From assembly GCA_934565425.1 (NCBI GenBank), contig CAKTHW010000065.1, forward strand, positions 1 to 8,718: 8,718 bases of DNA, in the 5' to 3' direction. The notes below the pieces were generated by a model, which worked only from the letters and a program-made list of their open reading frames with translations, made no database searches and was not told the DNA's origin. Origin of the DNA: an uncultured Oscillospiraceae bacterium. Lineage in GTDB: Bacteria; Bacillota; Clostridia; Oscillospirales; Oscillospiraceae. The position numbers and the translations under genes were made by a program. Position 1 is the stretch's first letter. Each line of letters starts with the position of its first letter. Below are positions 1 through 6,377 of the stretch, one piece after another.

Positions 1-2005
1 TGAAGCGGACAAAACCAGATCGTTGACGACCGGCGAGACCTACGGCACGCTGCCGGTTCCCAGCTATGAGGGATACAATTTTGCCGGTTGGTACACGGAA
101 AAGACCGGCGGCACGAAGATTGAAGAAAACACCACCGTGACAGTGTTCGGTACGCAGACCCTCTACGCCTACTGGACGCCGATCCATGTGCATACCTACA
201 CACAGCGGGTTCAAAAGCCCGAAGCGCTGAAAACTCCTGCGGACTGCACCAATAACGCGGTGTATTATCGGTCCTGTGCGTGCGGCGAAGTAAGCACCAA
301 CAACACCGATATATTTACCGCAGCGAATACCGCGCTTGACCACGACTGGGGTGAGTGGACGCAGAACAGCGATCAAAAGACCCACACCCGAATCTGTAAG
401 CGTGACGCCAGCCATACGGAAACCGAGAATTGCCACGGCGGCACGGCAGACTGCACGCATAAGGCTGTTTGTACGGTCTGCGGCGGCGAATACGGCGAGA
501 TGGCCGCCCATGATTTCACGGCAGAAGCGGCAGAGGAGGACTATCTGAAATCCGAAGCAACCTGCACGGAAGCGGCAGTCTACTACAAGTCCTGCACCAC
601 TTGCGGCCTGACCTCTCAGGGCACTGAACAGAAAGACACGTTCCAGTCTGGCAACCCGTTGGGTCACGACTACGGTGCCTGGAAGCCCAACGCCAACGGC
701 ACCCACACCCGCATCTGCTCCAACGACAGCAGCCACACCGAGACCGACGACTGCTCCGGCGGCACGGCCACCTGCACCGAACCGGCCACCTGCACCGTCT
801 GCGGCGGAACCTACGGTGAGCTGGCAGCCCACGACTTCACAGCAGAAGTGGCAGAGGCGAAATACCTGAAAACCGAAGCAACCTGCACAGAACAGGCAGT
901 TTACTACAAGTCCTGCATTGCCTGCGGTCTGACTTCCAAAGACACCGAGCAGGAAGATACCTTTGAATCTGGAGACCCGCTGAATCACGACTTTAGCAAT
1001 TGGATCTCCAACGGCAAGGATCAGCACACCCGCACCTGCCAGCGCCAGGGCTGTGACTATACTGAGACCGATGACTGCGACGGCGGTACGGCCACCTGCA
1101 CCGAACTGGCCACCTGCACCGTCTGCGGCGGGACTTACGGCCAGTTGGCAGCCCACGATTTCACGGCGGAAGTGGCAGAGGCGAAATACCTGAAGACCGA
1201 AGCCACCTGCACGGAACAGGCAGTCTACTACAAGTCCTGTAAGGCCTGTGGCCTGGCATCCGAGGATACGTTCCAGTCTGGCAACCCGTTGGGTCATGAC
1301 TACAGCACCTGGAAGTCCAACAACGATGGCACCCACACCCGCATCTGCTCCAACGACAGCAGCCACACCGAGACGGATGACTGCGGCGGCGGCACAGCCA
1401 CCTGCACCGAATTGGCTACCTGCATCACCTGTGGCGGAACCTACGGCGAACTGGCAGCCCATGACTTCACGGCAGAAGTGGCAGAGGAAAAATATCTGAA
1501 ATCCGAAGCCACCTGCACCGAACCGGCAGAGTATTACAAGTCCTGCAAAGCCTGCGGTCTGACTTCTGAGGGCACCGAACAGGAGGACACCTTCCAGTAT
1601 GGCAATCCGCTGGGGCACGACTACGACACCGAGTGGAGCCAGGACGAGACCCACCACTGGCACGTGTGCAAGCGCTGCCAGGACATTGCAGATCTGGAAG
1701 AACACACCGCCAGCAGCTGGATCACAGACAAGGCGGCGACGGCCAAGTTGGACGGCGAAAAGCACAAGGAGTGCACCGTCTGCGGCTACCTCCTGGAGAC
1801 CGACACCATCCCGGCCACCGGTTCCAAGACCAAGCCTGGCAAGAAGGACAACACCAAGTCTAGCACCAAGACCCGCGTGAAGACCAACGCACCCAAGACC
1901 GGCGACGACAGCAGCCTCCTCCTCTGGACGGCACTGCTGGGCGTGTCTGGCGTTGGCGTGACCGGCGTCGTGCTGTACGGCAGAAAGAGAAAGGACAACG
2001 AGTAA
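1..2005 (+). CDS. Sortase-anchored Cys-rich repeat surface protein, 5' end outside window
   Basis: This frame is open from the first bases (first whole codon at 2), so the true start lies upstream; the TTG at 23 is not a credible start. About 667 residues are visible. First comes an InlB/Flg_new (Listeria-Bacteroides) type repeat, recognisable by EGYNFAGWY and LYAYW (to about nt 180). Then one diverged and four clearer repeats of 102-108 residues follow (anchors HDFTAE, ATCTE, YYKSCxxCG, HTRIC, TCTVCGG). A Lys/Thr/Ser-rich linker leads to the C-terminal sorting signal: NAPKTGD (nt 1886-1906), a hydrophobic helix, and the positive tail GRKRKDNE. This is the standard layout of a protein cleaved between T and G by a sortase and linked to peptidoglycan, so it should be displayed outside the cell. 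I count about 40 cysteines, which is high for a Gram-positive exported protein. The ligand or role is unknown; adhesion is only a guess. It is probably monocistronic at this end, stopping just before a strong terminator. Confidence 0.9.
   Translation, partial: EADKTRSLTTGETYGTLPVPSYEGYNFAGWYTEKTGGTKIEENTTVTVFGTQTLYAYWTPIHVHTYTQRVQKPEALKTPADCTNNAVYYRSCACGEVSTNNTDIFTAANTALDHDWGEWTQNSDQKTHTRICKRDASHTETENCHGGTADCTHKAVCTVCGGEYGEMAAHDFTAEAAEEDYLKSEATCTEAAVYYKSCTTCGLTSQGTEQKDTFQSGNPLGHDYGAWKPNANGTHTRICSNDSSHTETDDCSGGTATCTEPATCTVCGGTYGELAAHDFTAEVAEAKYLKTEATCTEQAVYYKSCIACGLTSKDTEQEDTFESGDPLNHDFSNWISNGKDQHTRTCQRQGCDYTETDDCDGGTATCTELATCTVCGGTYGQLAAHDFTAEVAEAKYLKTEATCTEQAVYYKSCKACGLASEDTFQSGNPLGHDYSTWKSNNDGTHTRICSNDSSHTETDDCGGGTATCTELATCITCGGTYGELAAHDFTAEVAEEKYLKSEATCTEPAEYYKSCKACGLTSEGTEQEDTFQYGNPLGHDYDTEWSQDETHHWHVCKRCQDIADLEEHTASSWITDKAATAKLDGEKHKECTVCGYLLETDTIPATGSKTKPGKKDNTKSSTKTRVKTNAPKTGDDSSLLLWTALLGVSGVGVTGVVLYGRKRKDNE
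182..1620 (+). repeat. Tandem Cys-rich coding repeats (about 321/324/306 nt units)
   Basis: Units begin at the HDFTAE codons at 509, 830, 1154 and 1460, giving full units of 107, 108 and 102 residues. A diverged unit precedes them (about 182-508) and the last is incomplete, fading after about 1620 into a different Cys-pair segment. Full units carry 8 or 9 cysteines, in ATC, SCxxC, RIC, DDC and TCxxxxTCxxC contexts. Segments starting at 641 and 1271 are nearly identical at DNA level, as are those starting at 698 and 1328, although they lie two units apart. The 1154 unit lacks five residues present in its neighbours, an in-frame loss of 15 bp. This points to recombination among units rather than simple head-to-tail duplication. 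Confidence 0.9.
1886..2002 (+). other. Cell-wall sorting signal (NAPKTG, helix, basic tail)
   Basis: The motif APKTG, a variant of LPXTG with Ala in place of Leu, is followed by DDSS, about 22 hydrophobic residues (LLLWTALLGVSGVG and on), and a basic tail ending GRKRKDNE. The spacing and order match the family rule for sortase substrates. Sortase would cleave after Thr and join the protein to the cell wall. No sortase gene is in the window. Confidence 0.9.
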
Positions 2006-2037
2006 TTTTCACTCATCGTCCCTCCGAACAAAACAGA

Positions 2038-2067
2038 AGACGGTTCCCCTCGGGGAACCGTCTTTTT
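2038..2067. terminator. Rho-independent terminator between convergent genes
   Basis: A perfect 12-bp inverted repeat (AGACGGTTCCCC and its complement around TC) is followed by TTTT on the + strand. It lies 33 bases after the surface-protein stop and 12 bases from the end of truA, so it probably serves both genes. The T-run on the truA side is poorer (TCTTCTGTTTT). Confidence 0.9.
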
Positions 2068-2078
2068 GCGTCAAAATA

Positions 2079-2816
2079 TCAGTAGTCCACGCGCACCAAC
2101 GCCAGACCTTGCGCAGGCAGCGCAGGCCCAGCGGCGGCACGGTCTTGGGCAGCCAGCACTGCCGGCATGGCGTCCGCCGCCCGCTGTCCCAACCCCACTT
2201 CCACCAGCGTCCCCGCCAAAATGCGCACCATGCGCATCAAAAACCCGTTGCCGGTGAACTCCAGGCGCACTTCTGCACTGTTCTGTGTGATGGCGATGTC
2301 GGTGATGGTGCGGACGGTGGATTTTTTGAACCGTTTCAGACCACAGAAGCTGCGGAAATCGTGGGTGCCCACCAAATCCGCTGCCGCACGCTCCATAGCG
2401 GCCACATCCAGCGCCTCCGGGAGGGCGTAGAGGTAGCTGCGCTCCAGCACGTTGGGGATGGCGCTGTTCCAGATGCGGTAGCGGTAGGTCTTGGAACGGG
2501 CGTTGAGCCGGGCGTGGAACCGTTCCAGCGCAGGCTCTGCGGCGATGACGCCGATGTCGGCAGGCAGATAGCGGTTCAGCTCTTGCAGCAGCTCCGACGG
2601 TTCGATCGGGCGCGGCAGCTTTACGTTGGCCACCTGTCCCAGAGCGTGTACCCCGGCGTCGGTGCGGCCGGAACCGTGTACCTCCACCGGCTGACCGGTC
2701 AGGCGGCTGAGCACCCCTTCCAGTTTCCCTTGGATGGTCTGGTCCGTGTTGCCCTGGACCTGCCAGCCCCGGTAGCGGGTGCCGTCGTATTGGATGGTGA
2801 GTTTGTAGTTGTACAT
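2079..2816 (-). CDS. truA: tRNA pseudouridine(38-40) synthase TruA
   Basis: The protein has 245 residues, the usual length for bacterial TruA. It converts uridines 38-40 in the anticodon stem-loop of many tRNAs to pseudouridine, in the cytoplasm. Family marks are the N-terminal YDGTRYRGWQ (10-19), the catalytic block GSGRTDAGVHALGQ with nucleophile Asp53, RFHARLNARSKTYRY near the middle, the HDFRSFCG segment, and the C-terminal GNGFLMRMVRILAGTLVEVG. The ATG start is supported by AGGAGG (complement at 2826-2831), nine bases upstream. It is transcribed convergently to the surface-protein gene and divergently from the L,D-transpeptidase gene. In many Firmicutes truA sits in an ecfA/ecfT/truA/rplM cluster; here it stands alone, which is not rare. 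Confidence 0.97.
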   Translation of the reverse strand: MYNYKLTIQYDGTRYRGWQVQGNTDQTIQGKLEGVLSRLTGQPVEVHGSGRTDAGVHALGQVANVKLPRPIEPSELLQELNRYLPADIGVIAAEPALERFHARLNARSKTYRYRIWNSAIPNVLERSYLYALPEALDVAAMERAAADLVGTHDFRSFCGLKRFKKSTVRTITDIAITQNSAEVRLEFTGNGFLMRMVRILAGTLVEVGLGQRAADAMPAVLAAQDRAAAGPALPAQGLALVRVDY

Positions 2817-2895
2817 AGCGCGTCCCCTCCTGGGAAGAGTGTACCGGAAACGGGGCGATTTGGCAAGGGAGACTTGGGGTTTTCTAACGGGCGAA

Positions 2896-2924
2896 TTTAT
2901 GTTATAATGTTACCCAAATTGCAA
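2896..2924 (-). promoter_or_regulatory. Candidate truA promoter (TTGCAA-17-CATAAA)
   Basis: On the - strand, TTGCAA (2919-2924), a 17-base spacer and CATAAA (2896-2901) lie about 80 bases before the truA start. The -10 is weak. The -35 lies in a 14-base stretch, TTTCGTTGCAATTT, also found at the -35 of glnS (8125-8138). This is inferred from spacing only, and it overlaps the divergent promoter. Confidence 0.4.
2900..2908 (+). promoter_or_regulatory. Extended -10 promoter for the L,D-transpeptidase gene
   Basis: TGTTATAAT gives a perfect TATAAT (2903-2908) with the extended TGn upstream. The matching -35 position (TTTTCT, 2880-2885) is weak, as is common with extended -10 promoters. Transcription would start near 2915, giving a leader of about 40 bases before the TTG start at 2956. 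Confidence 0.7.
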
Positions 2925-2955
2925 CGAAACTAGAAAAACAGGAAGGAACTTCGCG

Positions 2956-4641
2956 TTGGAACAAACAGCTAGAGAGAAAAAAGGCAACAGAAAATGGCTC
3001 CCCCTCCTGGTGACTTTCGGGGTCGTCCTGGCGGCAGTGGGGATCTTATACGGCACCGGCGTCCTCGCCTCACCGGTCTTTCCGGCCGGCACCACGGTGG
3101 GGGGCGTCTCCGTGTCCGAGCAGTCCGCGAAAGAGGCGGGCAAGACCTTGCAGCAGGCGGCGGAGGACTACAAATTGACGGTGCGCTTTGCCAAGAACAC
3201 CCGCACCTTCAGTGCGAAAGAGCTGGGGCTGACGGTGGATGAGGACGCCCTGAAACGGTTGGCCAAGGCCATGCAGCAGGGGCAGAGCACCTCTTCCACC
3301 ACGGAGGACGCCCAGCCGGTGTTCACCTGCGAGACGGATTTAAAACAGGAGATGCAGGATCTCCCCGAGCGCACCGCCCATGCCGACAAGGCCACCCAGG
3401 ACGCCGTGCTGACCTACGACAAGAAGGCGGGGAAGTACGTCATCCAGGAGGAGCAGGTGGGCGGCACCATCGACACCCAAGCCCTGGCCGAAGCCGTCCA
3501 GACGGCAGCCGAGCAGCTCCAGCCGGAGCTGGACGCGGTGGACGAGGGGTTGTACGGCGGCGAGACCGTCCGGCGCAGTGACGACGAGAAGCTGAACCAG
3601 GCGTTGGCGCAGGCCAACCAGATGCTCCAGACCGACGTGACCTACACCTATGAGGTGGAGCGGAAGAACGTGTACGGCAAGGAGCGGCTGAACAAGTCCA
3701 CCATCCAGAAGTGGCTCACCGTCAGCGAGGACGGCAAAAGCGTCCAGATCGACGAGAACAAGGTGGACAATTACGTCAACGAGATCGCCCGTATCTATTC
3801 CGTCAAGGAACCCACCACCGCCCAGTTCGTCACCGCCTCCGGCGACTATGTGGAGGTGGAAGCGCCCATCACCGATGAGAGCGTGGACACCCAGGCGCTG
3901 AAAAAAGATATCCTGAAAGCCGTGAAGACCGGAGCCACCGGCCAGCGCAAAGCCCCTTACCGCAAGACCCGCACCGGCGAGCAGGGCACCACCGACCTGG
4001 GCGGCACCTACGTGGAGGTGGATTTGGACAAACAGCACCTGTATCTGTACGTAAACGGCAAAAAGAAGGCGGAAGGGGACATCTGTTCCGGCTCTGTGGC
4101 CGACGGCTGCGCCACGCCGGCGGGACTGTACACCATCAAGACCAAGGACTATGACCGGTACCTGGTGGGGGTGGGCTACAAGGATTGGGTCCACTACTTC
4201 ATGCCCTTCAACGGCGGCATCGGCCTCCACGACTCCACCTGGCGAGAAGCGGACGAATACGGCGGCGACGTCTACCTGGAATCCGGTTCCCATGGGTGCA
4301 TCAATATGCCCTTGGAGCTGGTGAAGACGGTGGACGAGTACATTGACGTAGGGGATTATGTCATTCTCTACGGCGGCCAGCCCAACCGGACGCCCCAGAC
4401 GGTGTGGGGGACGAGATACTACATCAAGCGGCGCAGCGACGCCCCCTTCCGGCTCAGCGCCTCCACCTCCGCCGGCGGGAAGCTGACCTACACCTCCAGC
4501 AATCCGGACGTGGCCAAGGTGGACGAGAACGGCACGGTCACCATCCAGGGCGCAGGCAAGGCGGAGATCACCGTGACGGCGGAACCCACCGGCAATTATG
4601 GCCGGGGGAGCATGACGGTGACTGTAGCAGTACGCAACTAG
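2956..4641 (+). CDS. Membrane-anchored L,D-transpeptidase (PG_binding_4, YkuD, C-terminal Ig-like domain)
   Basis: The protein has 561 residues. The start is TTG: GGAAGGA (2941-2947) lies eight bases upstream, and an in-frame stop at 2905 leaves no upstream ATG or GTG. A basic N-terminus and one membrane helix (about 14-38) give an N-in anchor with the rest outside. Next come a PG_binding_4-like region (FPAGTTVGG, about 42-150) and a second similar region (about 200-320). The YkuD catalytic domain (about 350-474) has His425 in GLHDSTW and SHGCIN with catalytic Cys448. About 490-561 looks like a Big_2-type Ig-like fold (TYTSSNPDVAKVDENGTVTI). Known enzymes of this class make 3-3 cross-links in peptidoglycan, or attach proteins to it, using tetrapeptide stems, and resist most penicillins. 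The protein resembles Enterococcus Ldt-fm with an added C-terminal domain. It appears to be a single-gene unit with its own promoter. Confidence 0.93.
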   Translation: MEQTAREKKGNRKWLPLLVTFGVVLAAVGILYGTGVLASPVFPAGTTVGGVSVSEQSAKEAGKTLQQAAEDYKLTVRFAKNTRTFSAKELGLTVDEDALKRLAKAMQQGQSTSSTTEDAQPVFTCETDLKQEMQDLPERTAHADKATQDAVLTYDKKAGKYVIQEEQVGGTIDTQALAEAVQTAAEQLQPELDAVDEGLYGGETVRRSDDEKLNQALAQANQMLQTDVTYTYEVERKNVYGKERLNKSTIQKWLTVSEDGKSVQIDENKVDNYVNEIARIYSVKEPTTAQFVTASGDYVEVEAPITDESVDTQALKKDILKAVKTGATGQRKAPYRKTRTGEQGTTDLGGTYVEVDLDKQHLYLYVNGKKKAEGDICSGSVADGCATPAGLYTIKTKDYDRYLVGVGYKDWVHYFMPFNGGIGLHDSTWREADEYGGDVYLESGSHGCINMPLELVKTVDEYIDVGDYVILYGGQPNRTPQTVWGTRYYIKRRSDAPFRLSASTSAGGKLTYTSSNPDVAKVDENGTVTIQGAGKAEITVTAEPTGNYGRGSMTVTVAVRN

Positions 4642-4790
4642 CGTTGCTTCGATAAAATGCAAGCATTTTATCGAGGATGCAGCCGGGTGCATGCACTCAC
4701 TGCGTCGACAGGTTCCTCACCTGTGAAACAGGTGGGCCTACGCTACCAATGTGCCCCCGGCACATTGGCTTAACGCTGCGGCACTTACCC
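4642..4790. repeat. Intergenic block of consecutive hairpins
   Basis: Right after the L,D-transpeptidase stop there is a run of inverted repeats: a 14-bp stem with one G-T pair (4647-4660/4663-4676, core CGATAAAATGC), the 10-bp palindrome GTGCATGCAC (4687-4696), a stem on CACCTGT/ACAGGTG (4716-4736), and a perfect 10-bp stem CCAATGTGCC/GGCACATTGG (4746-4768). The spacers between stems carry short ACGC or GCGT motifs (4641, 4702, 4740, 4773). None of these stems has a T-run, so they are not ordinary terminators. No ribosome site or convincing reading frame is present. It could be a dispersed intergenic repeat, a structured RNA, or a 3' UTR stabiliser; the sequence does not decide. Confidence 0.7.
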
Positions 4791-4802
4791 GTCTGAGAAG
4801 AG

Positions 4803-4833
4803 AAAAAACTGACGTACACGCCGCCAGTTTTTT
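4803..4833. terminator. Terminator-like inverted repeat (A6/T6 flanked)
   Basis: AAAAAACTG (4803-4811) and CAGTTTTTT (4825-4833) pair around a 13-base GC-rich loop. The A-run/stem/T-run form is typical of a bidirectional terminator, although the GC part of the stem is short. It probably ends transcripts reading through the hairpin block from the L,D-transpeptidase gene. Confidence 0.6.
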
Positions 4834-4847
4834 CAGATTGCACTTTA

Positions 4848-4870
4848 TTCCGTCATCTAAGATGACGGAA
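4848..4870. repeat. Perfect 10-bp hairpin
   Basis: TTCCGTCATC and its complement GATGACGGAA are separated by TAA. There is no T-run after it. Its right arm overlaps the candidate GGAACT -35 element, so it might be an operator-like or leader structure rather than a terminator. Confidence 0.6.
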
Positions 4871-4894
4871 CTCTGTGAGACTTTGAATCATCTA
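4867..4894 (+). promoter_or_regulatory. Candidate ECF-type promoter upstream of the sigma gene
   Basis: GGAACT (4867-4872), 16 bases, then CATCTA (4889-4894) resembles the GGAAC...CGTCTA pattern used by many ECF sigma factors, which often drive their own gene. Two short matches can arise by chance, and a terminator-like hairpin follows at 4914. No good vegetative promoter was found in the same stretch. Confidence 0.3.
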
Positions 4895-4913
4895 TTGTTT
4901 TCCTATCGTTTGA

Positions 4914-4944
4914 AGCGGTGTGGCAGGAGCCACGCCGCTTTTTT
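4914..4944 (+). terminator. Rho-independent terminator just upstream of the sigma gene
   Basis: An 11-bp stem with one G-T pair (AGCGGTGTGGC with GCCACGCCGCT) and an AGGA loop is followed by TTTTTT (4939-4944). It ends about 80 bases before the sigma start. It may stop read-through from upstream, or act as an attenuator if the sigma promoter lies before it. Confidence 0.85.
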
Positions 4945-5025
4945 GCGAAAAAAAACACCGACCGAGTGAAAGAACCCACGCCAAAAGGGGAGTACATGGG
5001 TGAGGCAGAAAGAGGTGATGACCCA

Positions 5026-5583
5026 GTGAAGGACGACCAGATCATCGCATTGTTTTTCGCGCGTTCCGAGCAGGCGCTCACGGAGCTGGATCGCAAATAC
5101 GGCGCAGTGTGCAGCGCGGTGGCACGCAATATCTTGAAAAATCCGCAGGACGCGGAGGAGTGTGTCAACGACGCCTATTTGGGGGTTTGGAATACCATCC
5201 CGCCTCAGCATCCCAACCCCCTCCTGACCTACCTGTGCCGCATCGTGCGCAATCGCTCCATCAAACGCTACCACGCCAACACCGCTCAGAAGCGCAACAG
5301 CAGCTACGACGTGGCTCTGGACGAGCTGGCCCAGAGCATCCCCACCCTAGAGACGGTGGAGAGCACCCTGTCCGCCCAGGAGCTGACCCAGCTGCTGGAT
5401 ACCTTTTTGGCAGGGCTGGACCCGCGCAATCGGATGCTCTTCGTGCGCCGGTATTGGTACGCCGACGACATCCCAGCCCTGGCGGAGCGGTTCCACATGA
5501 GCCGGAACAGCGTCTCCATCCGCCTGTCCCGCATCCGGAAGAAATTGCGGGACTATTTACAGAAGGAAGGTGTTTCCCTATGA
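5026..5583 (+). CDS. ECF-type RNA polymerase sigma factor
   Basis: The protein has 185 residues from the GTG at 5026, chosen because AGAGGTGAT lies at the right distance before it. The frame also has an ATG at 4996, but its purine run is only three bases away, and the extra residues MGEAERGDDP do not look like family sequence. Region 2 covers about 22-86, with AEECVNDAYLGVWNTIPP as the core-binding and -10 helix. Region 4 covers about 118-180, with a helix-turn-helix (DIPALAERFHMSRNSVSIRLSRIRK, 148-172) for -35 contact. There are no regions 1 or 3, as expected of ECF factors. It would direct RNA polymerase to a small set of promoters, the targets unknown. Its stop overlaps the next start as ATGA, so the two are translationally coupled and the next protein is the likely regulator. 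Confidence 0.92.
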   Translation: MKDDQIIALFFARSEQALTELDRKYGAVCSAVARNILKNPQDAEECVNDAYLGVWNTIPPQHPNPLLTYLCRIVRNRSIKRYHANTAQKRNSSYDVALDELAQSIPTLETVESTLSAQELTQLLDTFLAGLDPRNRMLFVRRYWYADDIPALAERFHMSRNSVSIRLSRIRKKLRDYLQKEGVSL

Positions 5584-6308
5584 AGAAAGAACTCATTTCC
5601 GAAGCCGTCAGCAACATCAAAGAGGAGTACATCACGGAAGCCCAGACGACCCCAACCGCAAACCGTCCCTGGCAGCGCAGATTGGTGGCCGCTGTGGTGG
5701 CCTTCTGCTTGTTGGCTGGGGGACTGTGGGCGCTGTCTCCCTCCGGCGCCATGAATGTCACCGCCTACGCCGTGGACAGCAACCAACCCATCACCGCCAA
5801 TGGGGTGGTGTTGGATACCGGCACCATCAGTGACAGCGGCGAGATGACCCATCACCCGCTGCAGTTCTGCCTGGACGGGGCGGAGATGAAACGCGTCCGG
5901 TTCTCCTGCAAGAATCAGGAGCTGGACTACCGGGACTGCACCGAACAGCGGGACGAGTACGGCCAGGCCCAGAACTTTGTGGTGGAGTACGGGTCGAACA
6001 CCGACGAGTACCCCTACCTCCTCATCGACTGGGTGCCGGACAAGACCATCCGCGCCCTGACGGACAACGAAGACATGACCATCGCCAAGCTGCCCGAAGA
6101 GCTGCGGGAGGACGTGATCGTCCTGGAGATCACCTACGCCAACGACCAGACCGACACCAAAGCCCTCACCGTCACCCTCCAGGACAACGGCCAATTTTTT
6201 GCCAAGTTCGTGGACTACAAGATCACGGACGCGGACACCTTCGTCAAGCGTCCCGACGCGAAAGTCGTCCCCAGAGCGGAGCTGTATGCGCAGGGGGACG
6301 CGGCATGA
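5580..6308 (+). CDS. Single-pass membrane protein, probable regulator of the adjacent ECF sigma factor
   Basis: The protein has 242 residues. Its ATG overlaps the sigma stop, and AAGGAAGG (5563-5570) lies nine bases upstream. Residues 1-30 are short and helical (ISEAVSNIKEEYITEA), a segment I know from cytoplasmic ends of membrane proteins paired with ECF sigma factors in Clostridia. One membrane helix (about 33-51) follows a basic RR pair, so the remaining 190 residues should be outside. That part is soluble-looking and beta-rich in appearance (LQFCLDGAEMKRVRFSC, YLLIDWVPDKT, ADTFVKRPD). There is no HxxxCxxC zinc anti-sigma motif. By position and layout it probably holds the sigma factor until an envelope signal arrives, but this is inference. 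It could instead be a target or sensor. I do not assign a named family. Confidence 0.75.
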   Translation: MKKELISEAVSNIKEEYITEAQTTPTANRPWQRRLVAAVVAFCLLAGGLWALSPSGAMNVTAYAVDSNQPITANGVVLDTGTISDSGEMTHHPLQFCLDGAEMKRVRFSCKNQELDYRDCTEQRDEYGQAQNFVVEYGSNTDEYPYLLIDWVPDKTIRALTDNEDMTIAKLPEELREDVIVLEITYANDQTDTKALTVTLQDNGQFFAKFVDYKITDADTFVKRPDAKVVPRAELYAQGDAA

Positions 6309-6326
6309 CCCCATAACAGCACAGAG

Positions 6327-6355
6327 AAAACCCTCGGAAATATTCCGAGGGTTTT
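6327..6355. terminator. Bidirectional terminator between sigma operon and glnS
   Basis: A perfect 13-bp inverted repeat (AAAACCCTCGGAA and its complement around ATA) begins with four As and ends with four Ts. It lies 18 bases after the membrane-protein stop and 22 bases beyond the glnS stop, so it can serve both convergent units. Confidence 0.92.
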
Positions 6356-6377
6356 GTACTTTATAATGTGCCGGGTG

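Noticed and set aside
509..1620. CRISPR-like regular repeats
   Set aside because: Units are about 320 bp, coding and in frame, without short direct repeats and unique spacers.
3340..4692. Long open frame on the - strand (450 codons) opposite the L,D-transpeptidase
   Set aside because: It is antisense to a gene with intact catalytic motifs, has no family resemblance, and runs into the hairpin block.
4768..4774. Possible integron attC core (GCTTAAC fits RYYYAAC)
   Set aside because: No matching GTTRRRY partner lies at a suitable distance, and no integrase or cassette array is present.
4751..4969. 72-codon frame in the intergenic block
   Set aside because: It crosses three hairpins and a terminator, has no ribosome site, and has no recognisable protein features.
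4918..5025. Upstream extension of the sigma-factor frame (GTG at 4918 or ATG at 4996)
   Set aside because: The GTG lies in the terminator stem, and the ATG has its purine run only three bases away; the GTG at 5026 has a well-placed ribosome site.
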